From: Bacteroides sp. 224
GTDB lineage: Bacteria; Bacteroidota; Bacteroidia; Bacteroidales; Bacteroidaceae
Assembly (NCBI RefSeq): GCF_010500995.1
Contig: NZ_QVMK01000013.1
Location: forward strand, 1 to 64,000
Length of the DNA: 64,000 nt
Reading direction: 5' to 3'
A program made the position numbers and the translations under genes. Under the pieces are notes generated by a model. It did no database searches, was not told the origin of the DNA, and was given only the letters and a program-made list of their open reading frames with translations. Below are positions 35,759-46,600 of this stretch, piece after piece. The stretch's first letter is position 1. Each line of letters opens with the position of its first letter.

Positions 35759-38700
35759 ATGAATATATCCGAATTAAGTATACGCCGACCGGTATTGGCT
35801 ACAGTATTAACCCTTATCATCCTCCTTTTCGGGATGATTGGATATACCTCATTGGGAGTAAGAGAATATCCTTCGGTAGATAACCCCATTATCTCCGTAA
35901 CTTGTTCGTACCCCGGAGCAAATGCCGATGTAATTGAGAACCAGATTACCGAACCTTTGGAACAGAACATCAACGGGATTCCCGGCATACGTTCTCTTTC
36001 CAGCGTCAGCAGTCAGGGGCAAAGCCGTATCACCATTGAGTTTGAACTTTCGGTCGACCTTGAAACGGCCGCCAATGACGTACGCGACAAAGTATCTCGT
36101 GCCCAGCGTTATCTGCCGAGAGATACCGACCCTCCTATTGTGTCGAAAGCCGATGCAGATGCGCAACCCATTCTGATGGTGGCCATTCAAAGCGACAAAC
36201 GTTCTTTATTAGAATTAAGCGAGATAGCCGACCTTACCGTAAAAGAGCAACTCCAAACCATCCCCAATGTAAGTGGGGTATCTATTTGGGGAGAAAAGCG
36301 TTACTCTATGCGTCTATGGCTCGATCCGATGAAAATGGCAGCCTACGGTGTTACTCCGATGGATGTAAAGAATGCAGTCGACCGGGAAAACGTAGAACTT
36401 CCTTCGGGTAAGATCGAAGGAAATACTACCGAATTAACCATCCGTACATTGGGGTTAATGAGCACTACCGAAGAGTTTAATAATTTAGTATTGAAAGAAA
36501 GTAATAACCGCATTGTTCGTTTCAGCGATATCGGAGAAGCAGAGCTTGGCCCGCAAGATCTTAAAAGCTACATGAAGATGAACGGCATCCCAATGATTGG
36601 GGTCGTGGTCATTCCACAGCCGGGTGCCAACCATATCGAAATAGCCGATGCAGTATATGACCGCATGAAGATGATGAAAAAAGATCTTCCCGAAGATGTA
36701 ATCACCAATTACGGTTTCGACAATACCAAATTCATCCGTGCTTCTATCAAAGAGGTACAAGAAACGGTTTATGTTGCCTTCGTACTGGTTATCATCATTA
36801 TCTTCCTGTTCTTACGAGACTGGCGTGTTACGTTAGTACCATGTATTGTTATTCCGGTATCACTGGTTGGTGCATTCTTTGTGATGTACTTGGCCGGATT
36901 CTCTATCAATGTGCTGTCCATGTTAGCCATTGTACTTTCTGTGGGGCTGGTAGTAGATGACGCCATTGTAATGACGGAAAATATCTACATCCGTATAGAA
37001 CGCGGCATGGTTCCCAAGGAAGCAGGCATCGAAGGTGCCAAAGAAATTTTCTTTGCCGTAGTTTCTACCACCATTACCTTGGTGGCGGTATTCTTCCCCA
37101 TCGTATTTATGGAAGGAATGACCGGGCGACTCTTCCGGGAGTTTAGTGTGGTAATTGCCGGTTCTGTTATTATCTCTTCTTTTGTGGCATTGACTTTTAC
37201 GCCCATGCTGGCTACCAAATTATTGAAAAGACAAGAAAAGAAGAACTGGATATACAATAAAACAGAACCTTTCTTCGAAGGAATGAATCGTATATACAGT
37301 AAAAGCCTGGCTATATTTTTACGAAAGAGATATATTGCTATTCCACTTGTTCTTATCACTATCGTCTTAATCGGCTATTTATGGAATACGATTCCTGCCG
37401 AGATGGCTCCATTGGAAGACCGTTCTATGGTTACCATCAGCGCCAGTGGTTCCGAAGGAGTTACTTACGAATATATGAGAGATTATGTGGAAGACCTTAA
37501 CTTACTGGTAGACTCTTTAGTACCCGATGCTCGCACCATTACCGCACGCGTATCAAGCAGTAGCGGAAACATACAGGTATCGCTGGAAGATATGAAAGAC
37601 AGGGACTACAGCCAGATGGATGTAGCAGAAAAATTAACTAAAGCCGTACAAACAAAAACCAAGGCTCGTGCATTCGTTCGCCAACAAACCACTTTCGGAG
37701 GGCGACGAGGTGGTATGCCCGTACAATATGTGCTTCAGGCCACCAATATAGAAAGCTTACAGAAAATACTACCCGAATTTATGGCACGGGTAAATGAGAG
37801 TGAACTATTCCGAATGGCCGATGTGAATCTTAAATTCAGCAAACCCGAAGCACGTATCAGCATAGATAGAGAGAAAGCCAACATGTTAGGTATCAGCACC
37901 CGCAGCATAGCCCAAACACTTCAATACGGACTAAGCGGACAGCGCATGGGATACTTTTACATGAATGGGAAGCAATACGAAATTCTGGGAGAAATCAACC
38001 GGCAAGATCGCAATAAGCCGGCCGACCTCCGTTCCATCTATGTACGTAGCGACCGGGGAAAGATGACCCAGATGGATAACCTGATACAGATTGATGAAGA
38101 CATTGCTCCGCCTCAACTATATCGTTACAACCGTTTTGTGTCTGCTACCATATCAGCCGGATTGGCAGAGGGAAAAACCATTGGTCAAGGGCTGGATGAA
38201 ATGGACAAAATAGCCAAAGAAGTACTGGATGACACCTTCCGTACAGCACTTACCGGAGACTCTAAAGAGTACAGAGATAGCTCTTCGAGTTTAATGTTTG
38301 CCTTTGTTCTTGCCATTGTATTAATCTATTTGATTCTTGCTGCACAGTTCGAGAGTTTCAAAGATCCGCTAATTGTGATGCTTACCGTTCCGTTGGCTAT
38401 TGCCGGAGCATTGGTATTTATGTTGTTCAGCGGAATTACCATGAACATATTCAGCCAAATTGGTATTATTATGCTTATCGGGTTGGTTGCCAAGAATGGT
38501 ATTCTGATTGTGGAGTTCGCCAATCAGAAGCAAGAAGCCGGCATGGATAAGTTTACGGCTATTAAAGAAGCATCTTTGCAACGACTACGCCCTATTCTTA
38601 TGACCAGTATATCCACTATGCTGGGACTTCTGCCGTTGGCATTTGCCTCTGCCGAAGGAGCCAACCAGCGTATATCCATGGGAGTTTCTGTAATTGGGGG

Positions 38701-38791
38701 GATGTTGGTATCCACCTTCCTTACAATTTATATTGTACCTGCTATTTACAGTTACATTTCTACCAATCGCCTAAATAAAGAAAAGAAATGA
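35759..38791 (+). CDS. RND-family efflux pump, HAE1 type
   Basis: 1010 residues with the two-fold RND layout: helix 1 near residues 9-30, a large periplasmic loop, helices 2-6 (about 330-520), helix 7, a second loop, and helices 8-12. Proton-relay residues are visible: the Asp pair in VGLVVDDAIV on helix 4 and the Lys in VAKNGILIVEFAN on helix 10. It exports drugs or other hydrophobic compounds using the proton gradient. The substrate cannot be read from sequence. The outer-membrane channel gene overlaps its end by 4 bp. Confidence 0.96.
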   Translation: MNISELSIRRPVLATVLTLIILLFGMIGYTSLGVREYPSVDNPIISVTCSYPGANADVIENQITEPLEQNINGIPGIRSLSSVSSQGQSRITIEFELSVDLETAANDVRDKVSRAQRYLPRDTDPPIVSKADADAQPILMVAIQSDKRSLLELSEIADLTVKEQLQTIPNVSGVSIWGEKRYSMRLWLDPMKMAAYGVTPMDVKNAVDRENVELPSGKIEGNTTELTIRTLGLMSTTEEFNNLVLKESNNRIVRFSDIGEAELGPQDLKSYMKMNGIPMIGVVVIPQPGANHIEIADAVYDRMKMMKKDLPEDVITNYGFDNTKFIRASIKEVQETVYVAFVLVIIIIFLFLRDWRVTLVPCIVIPVSLVGAFFVMYLAGFSINVLSMLAIVLSVGLVVDDAIVMTENIYIRIERGMVPKEAGIEGAKEIFFAVVSTTITLVAVFFPIVFMEGMTGRLFREFSVVIAGSVIISSFVALTFTPMLATKLLKRQEKKNWIYNKTEPFFEGMNRIYSKSLAIFLRKRYIAIPLVLITIVLIGYLWNTIPAEMAPLEDRSMVTISASGSEGVTYEYMRDYVEDLNLLVDSLVPDARTITARVSSSSGNIQVSLEDMKDRDYSQMDVAEKLTKAVQTKTKARAFVRQQTTFGGRRGGMPVQYVLQATNIESLQKILPEFMARVNESELFRMADVNLKFSKPEARISIDREKANMLGISTRSIAQTLQYGLSGQRMGYFYMNGKQYEILGEINRQDRNKPADLRSIYVRSDRGKMTQMDNLIQIDEDIAPPQLYRYNRFVSATISAGLAEGKTIGQGLDEMDKIAKEVLDDTFRTALTGDSKEYRDSSSSLMFAFVLAIVLIYLILAAQFESFKDPLIVMLTVPLAIAGALVFMLFSGITMNIFSQIGIIMLIGLVAKNGILIVEFANQKQEAGMDKFTAIKEASLQRLRPILMTSISTMLGLLPLAFASAEGANQRISMGVSVIGGMLVSTFLTIYIVPAIYSYISTNRLNKEKK

Positions 38792-40107
38792 GAAGAATTT
38801 ACTTATATATATGCTTGCTTATCTGTTTGCCGGGTATTGTCAATGCACAGCAAACATATACATTAAAGTCGTGCCTTGAAACCGGATTAGCAAATAACTA
38901 CTCCATCCGCATCAGTCGCAATGAAGAACAAGTCAATAAAAACAATGCTACGCTTGCCAATGCAGGTTTCCTGCCTACACTCGATCTGACGGGAAGCTAC
39001 AAAGCCACCATAGACAATACCGAAACCACTGTTCGAGCCACCGGCGAGAAGGCCAAAGATAGTGGCGTATTCGATCAGACATTCAATGCAGGGCTTGCTT
39101 TAAACTGGACCATATTTGATGGCTTTAAGATTTCTACCAACTATCAACGCCTGAAAGAATTGGAGAAACAAGGAGAAACCAATACTCGCATCGCCGTTGA
39201 AGACTTCATTGCCAACCTAACTGCCGAATACTATAACCATATTCAGCAAAAGATTCGCTTGAAGAACTTAAAGTATGCCGTATCCCTCTCCAAAGAGCGT
39301 GTGCGCATTGTGGAAGCTCGCTATAATATAGGTAGTTTCTCGCGTTTGGACTTGCAACAAGCACGCGTGGATTTTAACGCCGACAGTTCTCAATATATGA
39401 AACAACAGGAGTTGCTGAACACTTCGCGCATCACCCTGAATGAGTTAATGGCCAATCATAATGTAGATGAAATGTTCTTCGTTCCGGATTCTGCCATTGA
39501 TGTAAACATGACCTTGATTTACAACGATCTTTGGGAAGGAACCATGAACACCAATGCATCCCTCATTAAAGCGGAACAAAACAATATGCTGGCTCAGTTA
39601 GATCAGAAAATCGTAAACGCTCGCAACTATCCTTATTTAAGGCTCAATTCCGGTTACGGATATACCTTATATAAATATGATATAGCTGCCAACAAACAAC
39701 GAAGCAATTGGGGATTCAACGGCGGAGTAACCGTTGGCATCAACCTCTTTGATGGCAACAGAAGCAGAGAGAGAAAAAACGCACGAATAGCCATAGAGAA
39801 CGCGCGCTTACAACGCCAACAACTGGAACTAAATTTGCAAGCAGACATGGCCAACTTATGGCAAGCCTATCAAAACAATATCGAGGTATTAAAGCTTGAG
39901 CAGGAGAACCTGATTGCAGCCAAAGAAAACCATACAATTGCTATGGATCGGTATATGTTAGGAGATCTTTCCGGCTTCGAAATGCGCGAAGCCCAAAAGA
40001 GCTTGCTGGATGCAGAGGAACGTATCCTGACGGCTGCATACAATACCAAGTTGTGCGAAATCTCCTTAATGCAAATCAGCGGAAAAGTAATTAACTATTT
40101 AGAATAA
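38788..40107 (+). CDS. TolC-family outer-membrane channel
   Basis: 439 residues. A signal peptide ends VNA before QQTYTLKS. Two OEP repeats of long alpha-helical coiled coil follow (about 25-215 and 235-430), with the family's ...L.A..RY..G....E...A.. pattern (VRIVEARYNIGSFSRLDLQQAR; HTIAMDRYMLGDLSGFEM). It is the outer-membrane duct of the tripartite pump. The ATGA overlap with the pump gene shows coupled translation. It has no lipobox, unlike many Bacteroides homologues. Confidence 0.94.
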   Translation: MRRIYLYICLLICLPGIVNAQQTYTLKSCLETGLANNYSIRISRNEEQVNKNNATLANAGFLPTLDLTGSYKATIDNTETTVRATGEKAKDSGVFDQTFNAGLALNWTIFDGFKISTNYQRLKELEKQGETNTRIAVEDFIANLTAEYYNHIQQKIRLKNLKYAVSLSKERVRIVEARYNIGSFSRLDLQQARVDFNADSSQYMKQQELLNTSRITLNELMANHNVDEMFFVPDSAIDVNMTLIYNDLWEGTMNTNASLIKAEQNNMLAQLDQKIVNARNYPYLRLNSGYGYTLYKYDIAANKQRSNWGFNGGVTVGINLFDGNRSRERKNARIAIENARLQRQQLELNLQADMANLWQAYQNNIEVLKLEQENLIAAKENHTIAMDRYMLGDLSGFEMREAQKSLLDAEERILTAAYNTKLCEISLMQISGKVINYLE

Positions 40108-40121
40108 ATAAAAAAACAGTT

Positions 40122-41219
40122 ATGAGAAGATTGTTATTATCATGCTTATTGGTAGCCTTCACTTTAGCCTGCATGAGTCAGGAAGTATCTTACAAAGACA
40201 AAAGCTCTTACAAAGAATGGTACAAGGTGGCCAGGTCATTGTCCGAAGAGTTCTTTAAAACGGAAGAAGCCAAACGAATTGCCGAGAATGTATTGCTCTA
40301 TCAGCAAACCACCGGCGGATGGCCGAAGAACATCTATATACCTGCCGAACTCACCGAAGCAGAAAGAGAAGATGCACTTGCCCATAAAGACAAAGTAAAT
40401 GAAAGCACTATCGACAATAATGCTACTACTACAGAGATTGTTTACTTAGCCAAAATGTACAACGCCACTTTTAACGAAAAATATAAAGACGCTGCACTCA
40501 AAGGTTTGCAATATCTCTTCGATGCACAGTACGACAATGGTGGATGGCCTCAATTCTACCCAAGGCCCAAAGGTTATTACATCGAAATCACTTACAATGA
40601 CAATGCAATGATTAATGTAATGAATCTGCTTCGTTTGGTTTACGAACAAAAAGCACCGTTCACCTTTGCTCCGGAAGAATATTGCACCAAAGCCCGCAAA
40701 GCCTTCGATAAGGGTGTAGAATGTATCTTAAAAACACAGGTAAAACAAAACGGAGAACTTACCGTATGGTGTGCTCAACACGATCATATTACCTTGCAAC
40801 CTACCAAAGCCCGTGCTTATGAGCTTCCGTCTTTAAGCGGACAGGAGTCTGATGAGGTTGTTATCTTATTGATGTCATTACCCAACCCTTCACAAGAAAT
40901 CATCAATTCGATAGAAGGTGCAGTTAAATGGTTCGAGAAAGTAAAGATAGAAGGTATTAAAAAAGAATTCTTTACCAACAAAGAAGGTAAGAAAGATTAT
41001 AAGATGGTACCTTGCATAGATTGCGATCCACTTTGGGCACGCTTCTACGATCTTGAAACCAACCGACCTTTCTTTTGCGACAGGGATGGAAAGAGGGTTT
41101 ACTCCATAGCCCAGATTGGTCATGAAAGAAGAAACGGCTACTCCTGGTATAATCATGATGGATTGAAAGTATTCAAGAAGTATGCGCAATGGAAGAAGAG
41201 AAAAGAGAAAAAAAAATAA
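40122..41219 (+). CDS. Pectate lyase, PL10-like
   Basis: 365 residues. The signal peptide resembles a lipoprotein signal (LACMSQE). The family sequence is clear: TTGGWPKNI, YDNGGWPQFYP, ITYNDNAMINVM, VWCAQHDHITLQP, ARAYELPSLSG and, near the end, RNGYSWY. PL10 enzymes cleave polygalacturonate by beta-elimination; the Asp in AQHD and the Arg in RNGYSWY are candidates for active residues. It is 14 bp after the TolC gene and ends before a strong terminator, so it seems to be transcribed with an efflux pump, an odd partner. A PUL follows to the right. Confidence 0.9.
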   Translation: MRRLLLSCLLVAFTLACMSQEVSYKDKSSYKEWYKVARSLSEEFFKTEEAKRIAENVLLYQQTTGGWPKNIYIPAELTEAEREDALAHKDKVNESTIDNNATTTEIVYLAKMYNATFNEKYKDAALKGLQYLFDAQYDNGGWPQFYPRPKGYYIEITYNDNAMINVMNLLRLVYEQKAPFTFAPEEYCTKARKAFDKGVECILKTQVKQNGELTVWCAQHDHITLQPTKARAYELPSLSGQESDEVVILLMSLPNPSQEIINSIEGAVKWFEKVKIEGIKKEFFTNKEGKKDYKMVPCIDCDPLWARFYDLETNRPFFCDRDGKRVYSIAQIGHERRNGYSWYNHDGLKVFKKYAQWKKRKEKKK

Positions 41220-41245
41220 ATAATTGCTACTAACCAATATGTTTG

Positions 41246-41282
41246 CAGGGTAGGGTTGTTAAGCACTAACAGCCCTACCCTG
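41246..41282. terminator. Bidirectional terminator
   Basis: A 16-bp stem (41246-41261 with 41267-41282, one G-U pair) has a 5-base loop and is followed by TTTGTTT. It lies between the converging pectate lyase and acetylesterase genes. Confidence 0.85.
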
Positions 41283-41301
41283 TTTGTTTCACAATTCCTG
41301 A

Positions 41302-43248
41302 TTACTTTCTTGTTCGGAAAGGAACCACAGGAAGTCCGCTTGTACCATACAAATTACATACCGGATTATCTGCCCATGCATAACATGCCGCAGTAGGTAT
41401 TTCTACCTCATCTGCCTGTAGAATCACTTCTTTTCCTTGAATAGAGGCTTTTGCGGGATGATATTTTCCATCCGGTCCTGCCAGAATAAATCCTTTGGGG
41501 TCACCGTCCTTAGCTACTACTTCCCGATCAAAACTAAGAATCAGTGTACGCCCAGAAATGCGATAACCTACATAAGTCGGAACGTTATAGGTACCCTTCT
41601 TATAGGTATTAGCCAAAGATACTTGCGCCAACCGTCTACCTACTTCCTGTTTGTTCTTCGGGTGGATATCATAAGCTTCACCAAGATCAATAGCACACGC
41701 CATACCTGTATTAGGCAGATGCAATGAATGTGATTGTGCCTCGCGAAGAGCTGCCCATTTAGAATCCGGTTGTACCTCCTCCGGTTTCAAATAATTAGCC
41801 AACTGCACAAAGTAGAAAGAGAAATCTTGCTTCCATGCTCTTCGTCAGTCCGTAATCATTGCCTGAAAGAGCATACTGTACTGCACATCATGCCCCACAT
41901 TATTCTCTCCTTGATACCAGATAGCTCCTTTAATTGGGAATACAGTCAGAGGATGTATCATAGCATTATACAAAACAGTAGGATAGCAAGAAGTTGGATA
42001 GCCATAAGATTCGGGAGTAACTGGTCTGGCACCAGCCTCCTTCATAGACGCACCTATATGATAATTCCAGTTACCTGCCAATGAAATTTTCTTTCCATTT
42101 GCTTCCACAAACAAGTTTTGGGCATCTCCATGTATACCTCCTTCGCCTCCATAATCTATAGCACGTACGGTAATAATACCTTTTCCGGCCTTCACCAATC
42201 TTGCCGGAATTTTGTAATTGCGTAGGGTAGAGCAACCAGAGGTTTTACCGATCTCTTCACCATTAAAGTAGGTAACATCATCATCATCAATCATACTCAA
42301 ACTAAGAGTAAGTTCTTTGCCTGCCCATTCTGTGGGGATTTCTACAGACTTCTGAAACCAAACAGTTCCATCAAAATTCAATCCTTTGTTTTCCCAGTAG
42401 CCTGGTAGCTCCATGGTGTTCCATCCTTCGCCTGATTGCAAAGCAGAAGTCCATTGAGGTACTTTATTTATGAATCCGGCATCATTAATGAAAATCTTCT
42501 CACGCCATTCTTCCATTTCCCGGTAATATGCTTCAATTAGCTTATCCCTGTCAAATCCTAAGCTACTCATTTGAGCCATTTTATCCTCAAAGCCCATCAC
42601 TTGCTTTAAGGTTTGGTGGCTGGTCCACGATTCAGCCGGTGTTCCTCCCCACGTACAATCAATAACACCAATAGGGACATTTAATTCCTCCCACAATTTG
42701 CGTGCGTAGAAATAAGCAACAGATGAAAATTCGGGTACAGTAGCCGAACTACATTCCTGCCAACCATCCATATTCATTTCTACATTCTGCTGCGGAGTAA
42801 AAGCAATGGTCTTCTTCACCTGCAACAAACGAATGGAGGGGTAATTGGCATCACTTATTTCTTTTTCATAGTTCATTACTTTACCCCATCCGCCTACAGG
42901 CATTTCCATGTTTGATTGTCCGGAGCAAATCCATACTTCTCCTGCCATGATATTCTTTAGAGTTAGCTTTTCTCCATCGGAAAGAGCAATCTGATAAGGA
43001 CCTCCCGCATCAGGAGTAAGAACTTCTATTTTAAAGCTGCCATCGGCGGCTGCCTTGGTGATATACTTTTCATTATTCCAACTTACCGTAACAGTTACCT
43101 TTTTATTGGCTTTTGTTTTTCCGGGAATAGTGAGTGTACTATTCCGTTGCACTACCATATTATTAGTAAAGAACGATGGCAATGTAATTTTAGCTTGTGC
43201 AAAGCTTGCTAAGCAAAGCAATAAGAGTGTTAATTGGTATTTCTTCAT
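41302..43248 (-). pseudogene. Sialate O-acetylesterase-like gene with one in-frame stop
   Basis: Read through, the frame encodes 648 residues of an SGNH-type acetylesterase. The signal peptide ends AQA; the nucleophile Ser112 is in CSGQSNME; a WYQGENN block and, near the end, the Asp/His block DIHP complete the active site. Codon 468 is TGA (41845-41847, minus strand) between MITD and RRAWKQDFSFYFVQLANY. The frame is otherwise intact, and homologues usually have Trp here (TGG), so this is one base change. The stop removes 180 residues including DIHP, so the product should be inactive unless the stop is read through. It faces the PUL and probably removed acetyl groups from its glycan. Confidence 0.88.
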
Positions 43249-43279
43249 TTTTCCAGTTAATAATTAATTGTAGTAGGCA

Positions 43280-43424
43280 CAAAAGTAGGAAATATAGGTT
43301 CTGGTTTATATTACAAATACGCCAAAAGATGATACGAATGCGCCAAATGAGTGATTTTGACCCTTTTACGCTAATTATTGAAGCATTAGTAACTACAAAA
43401 AACCACATAGACATATTACTTTTG
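43280..43424. promoter_or_regulatory. Divergent PUL control region with direct repeats
   Basis: CGCCAAA occurs at 43320-43326 and 43341-43347, exactly 21 bp apart, two helical turns. TACTTTTG (-7 type) occurs on the minus strand at 43287-43280 towards the esterase and on the plus strand at 43417-43424 towards SusC. Neither has a good -33 element, which suggests an activator. The regulator gene is not in the window. Confidence 0.6.
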
Positions 43425-43628
43425 GAGCACTTAAATATCTATCCTATTATACAATAACTAAAACTACAAATAATACAATATGAAGAACAATTATTATCCT
43501 GAATTAATAATTCGCTATTATCAATTAATCACTAAATCTATAATAAAGAAAGGAGGAAAAACGGAAAGCATTAAATAGCCCAAAATCTAAATAAAAACTT
43601 AAAAAACAATCTTTTAATCAATGGAAAT
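43425..43628 (+). other. Long 5' leader of susC
   Basis: About 200 bp of AT-rich DNA between the candidate promoter and the start codon. I see no open frame and no clear hairpin. Long leaders are common in front of Bacteroides susC genes. Confidence 0.5.
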
Positions 43629-46600
43629 ATGAGTAATGAAAGTTTTCTCTTTTTAATAAAAAGAACCTTTGTGCTTTTTTCTTGTATACTATGTTTACAG
43701 ACTCTTCATGCACAAAACAACAAAACCGTAACAGGAACTGTTACAGATGATACCAACGAACCTCTCCCCGGGGTAACAGTAGTACTGAAAAACACAACCG
43801 GAGGAGTAATTACCGATATCAACGGTAAATTCTCTATCAATGTAGCTATGGGAAATACATTGGCATTTTCTTATGTAGGAATGCAAACCAGCGAAATAGT
43901 TATTGACTCTCGCAACGTTTACAACATTCAGTTACAAGTATTAGCCAACGAACTTGATGATGTTACTGTAGTAGCATTCGCCAAACAGAAAAAAGAAAGT
44001 GTGATAAGTGCTATCAGCACAGTAAACCCAAAAGATTTGAAAGTGCCCAGCAGTAATCTTACTACTGCACTTGCAGGAAGAATAGCCGGACTAATTGCTT
44101 ATCAACAAAGTGGTGAGCCCGGAAATGACAACGCCCAGTTCTTTATTCGTGGGGTTACTACCTTCGGATACAAAAAAGATCCGCTTATTCTTATAGATAA
44201 TATTGAGTTAACAACCAATGACCTTGCCCGTTTGAACGTAGATGACATTGCCCAATTCTCCATCATGAAGGATGCCACAGCCACCGCGTTATATGGTGCT
44301 CGTGGTGCCAATGGAGTAATTATTGTCACTACCAAAGAAGGGCATACCGGAAAGCCTAAGATTTCGGTTCGCGCTGAAAGTTCTATATCTCAACCACGAA
44401 AGATGATAGATGTTGCCGACCCTATTACTTTCATGAACCTCAACAATGAAGCCGTAAATACTCGTCGGGACCTGATAAAACCCAATGGTGCACTGTTATA
44501 TAGCCAAGAGAAAATAGAAAATACCATTGCAGGAACCAATCCTTATGTATACCCGGCTGTAGACTGGTATGATGAGTTATTTAAAAGCTATGCACTAACA
44601 CACAGAGCCAATATGAGCTTGAGTGGAGGAGGAAGCATGGTAAGATATTATGTAGCAGCATCCTATACCAAAGACGGAGGTGTACTAAAAAATGAAAAGC
44701 TGAATAACTACAATAACAATATTAATTTGCAAAAGTATACCGTACGCTCTAACGTAAACATGGATCTAAGTAAATCTACAGAGTTTATCATAAGAGTTAA
44801 TGGTAATTTCGACGACTATGTGGGACCGTTAAATGGTGGAGATCAACTCTTCAACAAAGTGATGAGAACCAGTCCGGTATTATATCCTAAAAGTTATCCG
44901 GCAATTGGAGACCAAGCAAATGCAACTCATGTACTTTTTGGAAATGCGGAAAACAGCAAATATCTGAATCCTTATGCCGACATGGTAAAAGGATATAAAG
45001 AATACAATCGCACTCTCATTGTAGCACAAGCTGAATTGAAGCAAAAATTCGATTTCCTTCTTAAAGGGTTGGAAGCCCGCATAATGGTTAGTACCACTCG
45101 TTCGTCATATAATGAAACTTTAAGGTATAATAAACCATTCCATTATCAGGCTAATGATTATGATAAGCAGACAGATACTTACCAACTTAAGCTCCTCAAC
45201 ACAGACGGAGAAGAACATTTGGGATACTATAAAGGTTATGAGAATGCCGAGACAACAAACTACATGGAAGCAGCCATGAGTTACAATCGTATATTCGATA
45301 AACATAGTGTAAGCGGTATGCTGGTATTTACAAGACAGGAAAGAAAAACGTCCAATGCAGAAAGTCTTCAATTATCATTACCACGCCGCAATCAAGGAGT
45401 GGCCGGACGTTTTACATACGCGTATGATTCCCGATACTTTGCCGAGCTCAACTTTGGTTATAATGGTTCCGAGCGTTTCTCTAAACATGAGCGTTATGGT
45501 TTCTTTCCTTCTGTAGGAGCCGGATATATTATCTCCAACGAAGACTTCTGGGAGCCTTTAACCAATACCATCGACAAGTTGAAGTTTAAATTGACATACG
45601 GACTTGTAGGTAACGATGCCATCGGCGATCCTAAAGATAGATTTTATTACCTGTCAGAAGTAAACATGAGCGATGGTGGACGTGGACAACACTTCGGAAC
45701 GGAATTCATTAATTATAAAGACGGAGTTTCCAATTCACGTTATCCCAACCCAAACATAACCTGGGAAAAATCAAAGAAAACAAACTTTGGAATTGAACTG
45801 GGCATGTTCAATAGCGCACTCGAAATCCAGGCCGATCTATTTTACGAATATCGTACTAACATATATCAGGGGCGCTCTTATATTCCTGCATCCATGGGAT
45901 TGTCGGCAGGTGTTTATGCAAATATTGGTGAAGCTTCTTCCCGTGGTATCGATTTATCCGCAAGTTATTCCATCATAAATAAAGACTATTGGATAAAAGG
46001 TATGGGAAACTTTACTTATGCAAAAGGAAAGTATGAAGCTTTTGAAGAGCCTGACTACGCTGGATTCGGTCAGCCTTGGAGGTCGAGAATAGGACAGCCC
46101 ATTGCCTATAATATGGGATATATTGCGGAACGCCTGTTCATTGACGAAAATGATGTACTCAACTCTCCTTCACAAACCGGATTCAAAGGTGGAGCTATGG
46201 CAGGCGATATAAAATACAAAGACATTAACAAAGACGGAAAGATTACAGAAGAAGATCAGGTTTTCCTTGGCTATCCCAATCAACCCGAAATAACTTATGG
46301 ATTTGGCGTATCTGCCGGCTATAAAGGTTTCGATTTATCTGTATTCTTTCAAGGGAATGCCAGAGTTTCATTTTTCCTTGAACCCAATAAAATCGCTCCA
46401 TTTATTGATTTAACGGGACAAGAGAAGAACGATCTGGGTATCGACAGCAATTTAACAACTGTAAATAACCTACTTGCAGTAATAGCCGATGATCATTGGT
46501 CGGAAGATAACCGCAATTCATACGCGTTCTGGCCTCGTCTATCTCCTACTTTAATTGAGAATAATAATCAAAGAAGTACTTGGTGGATGCATGACGCTTC

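Noticed and set aside
41302..41808. Separate 168-residue gene
   Set aside because: It is in frame with the acetylesterase before it and begins at an internal Met; it is the tail of that gene behind one stop codon.
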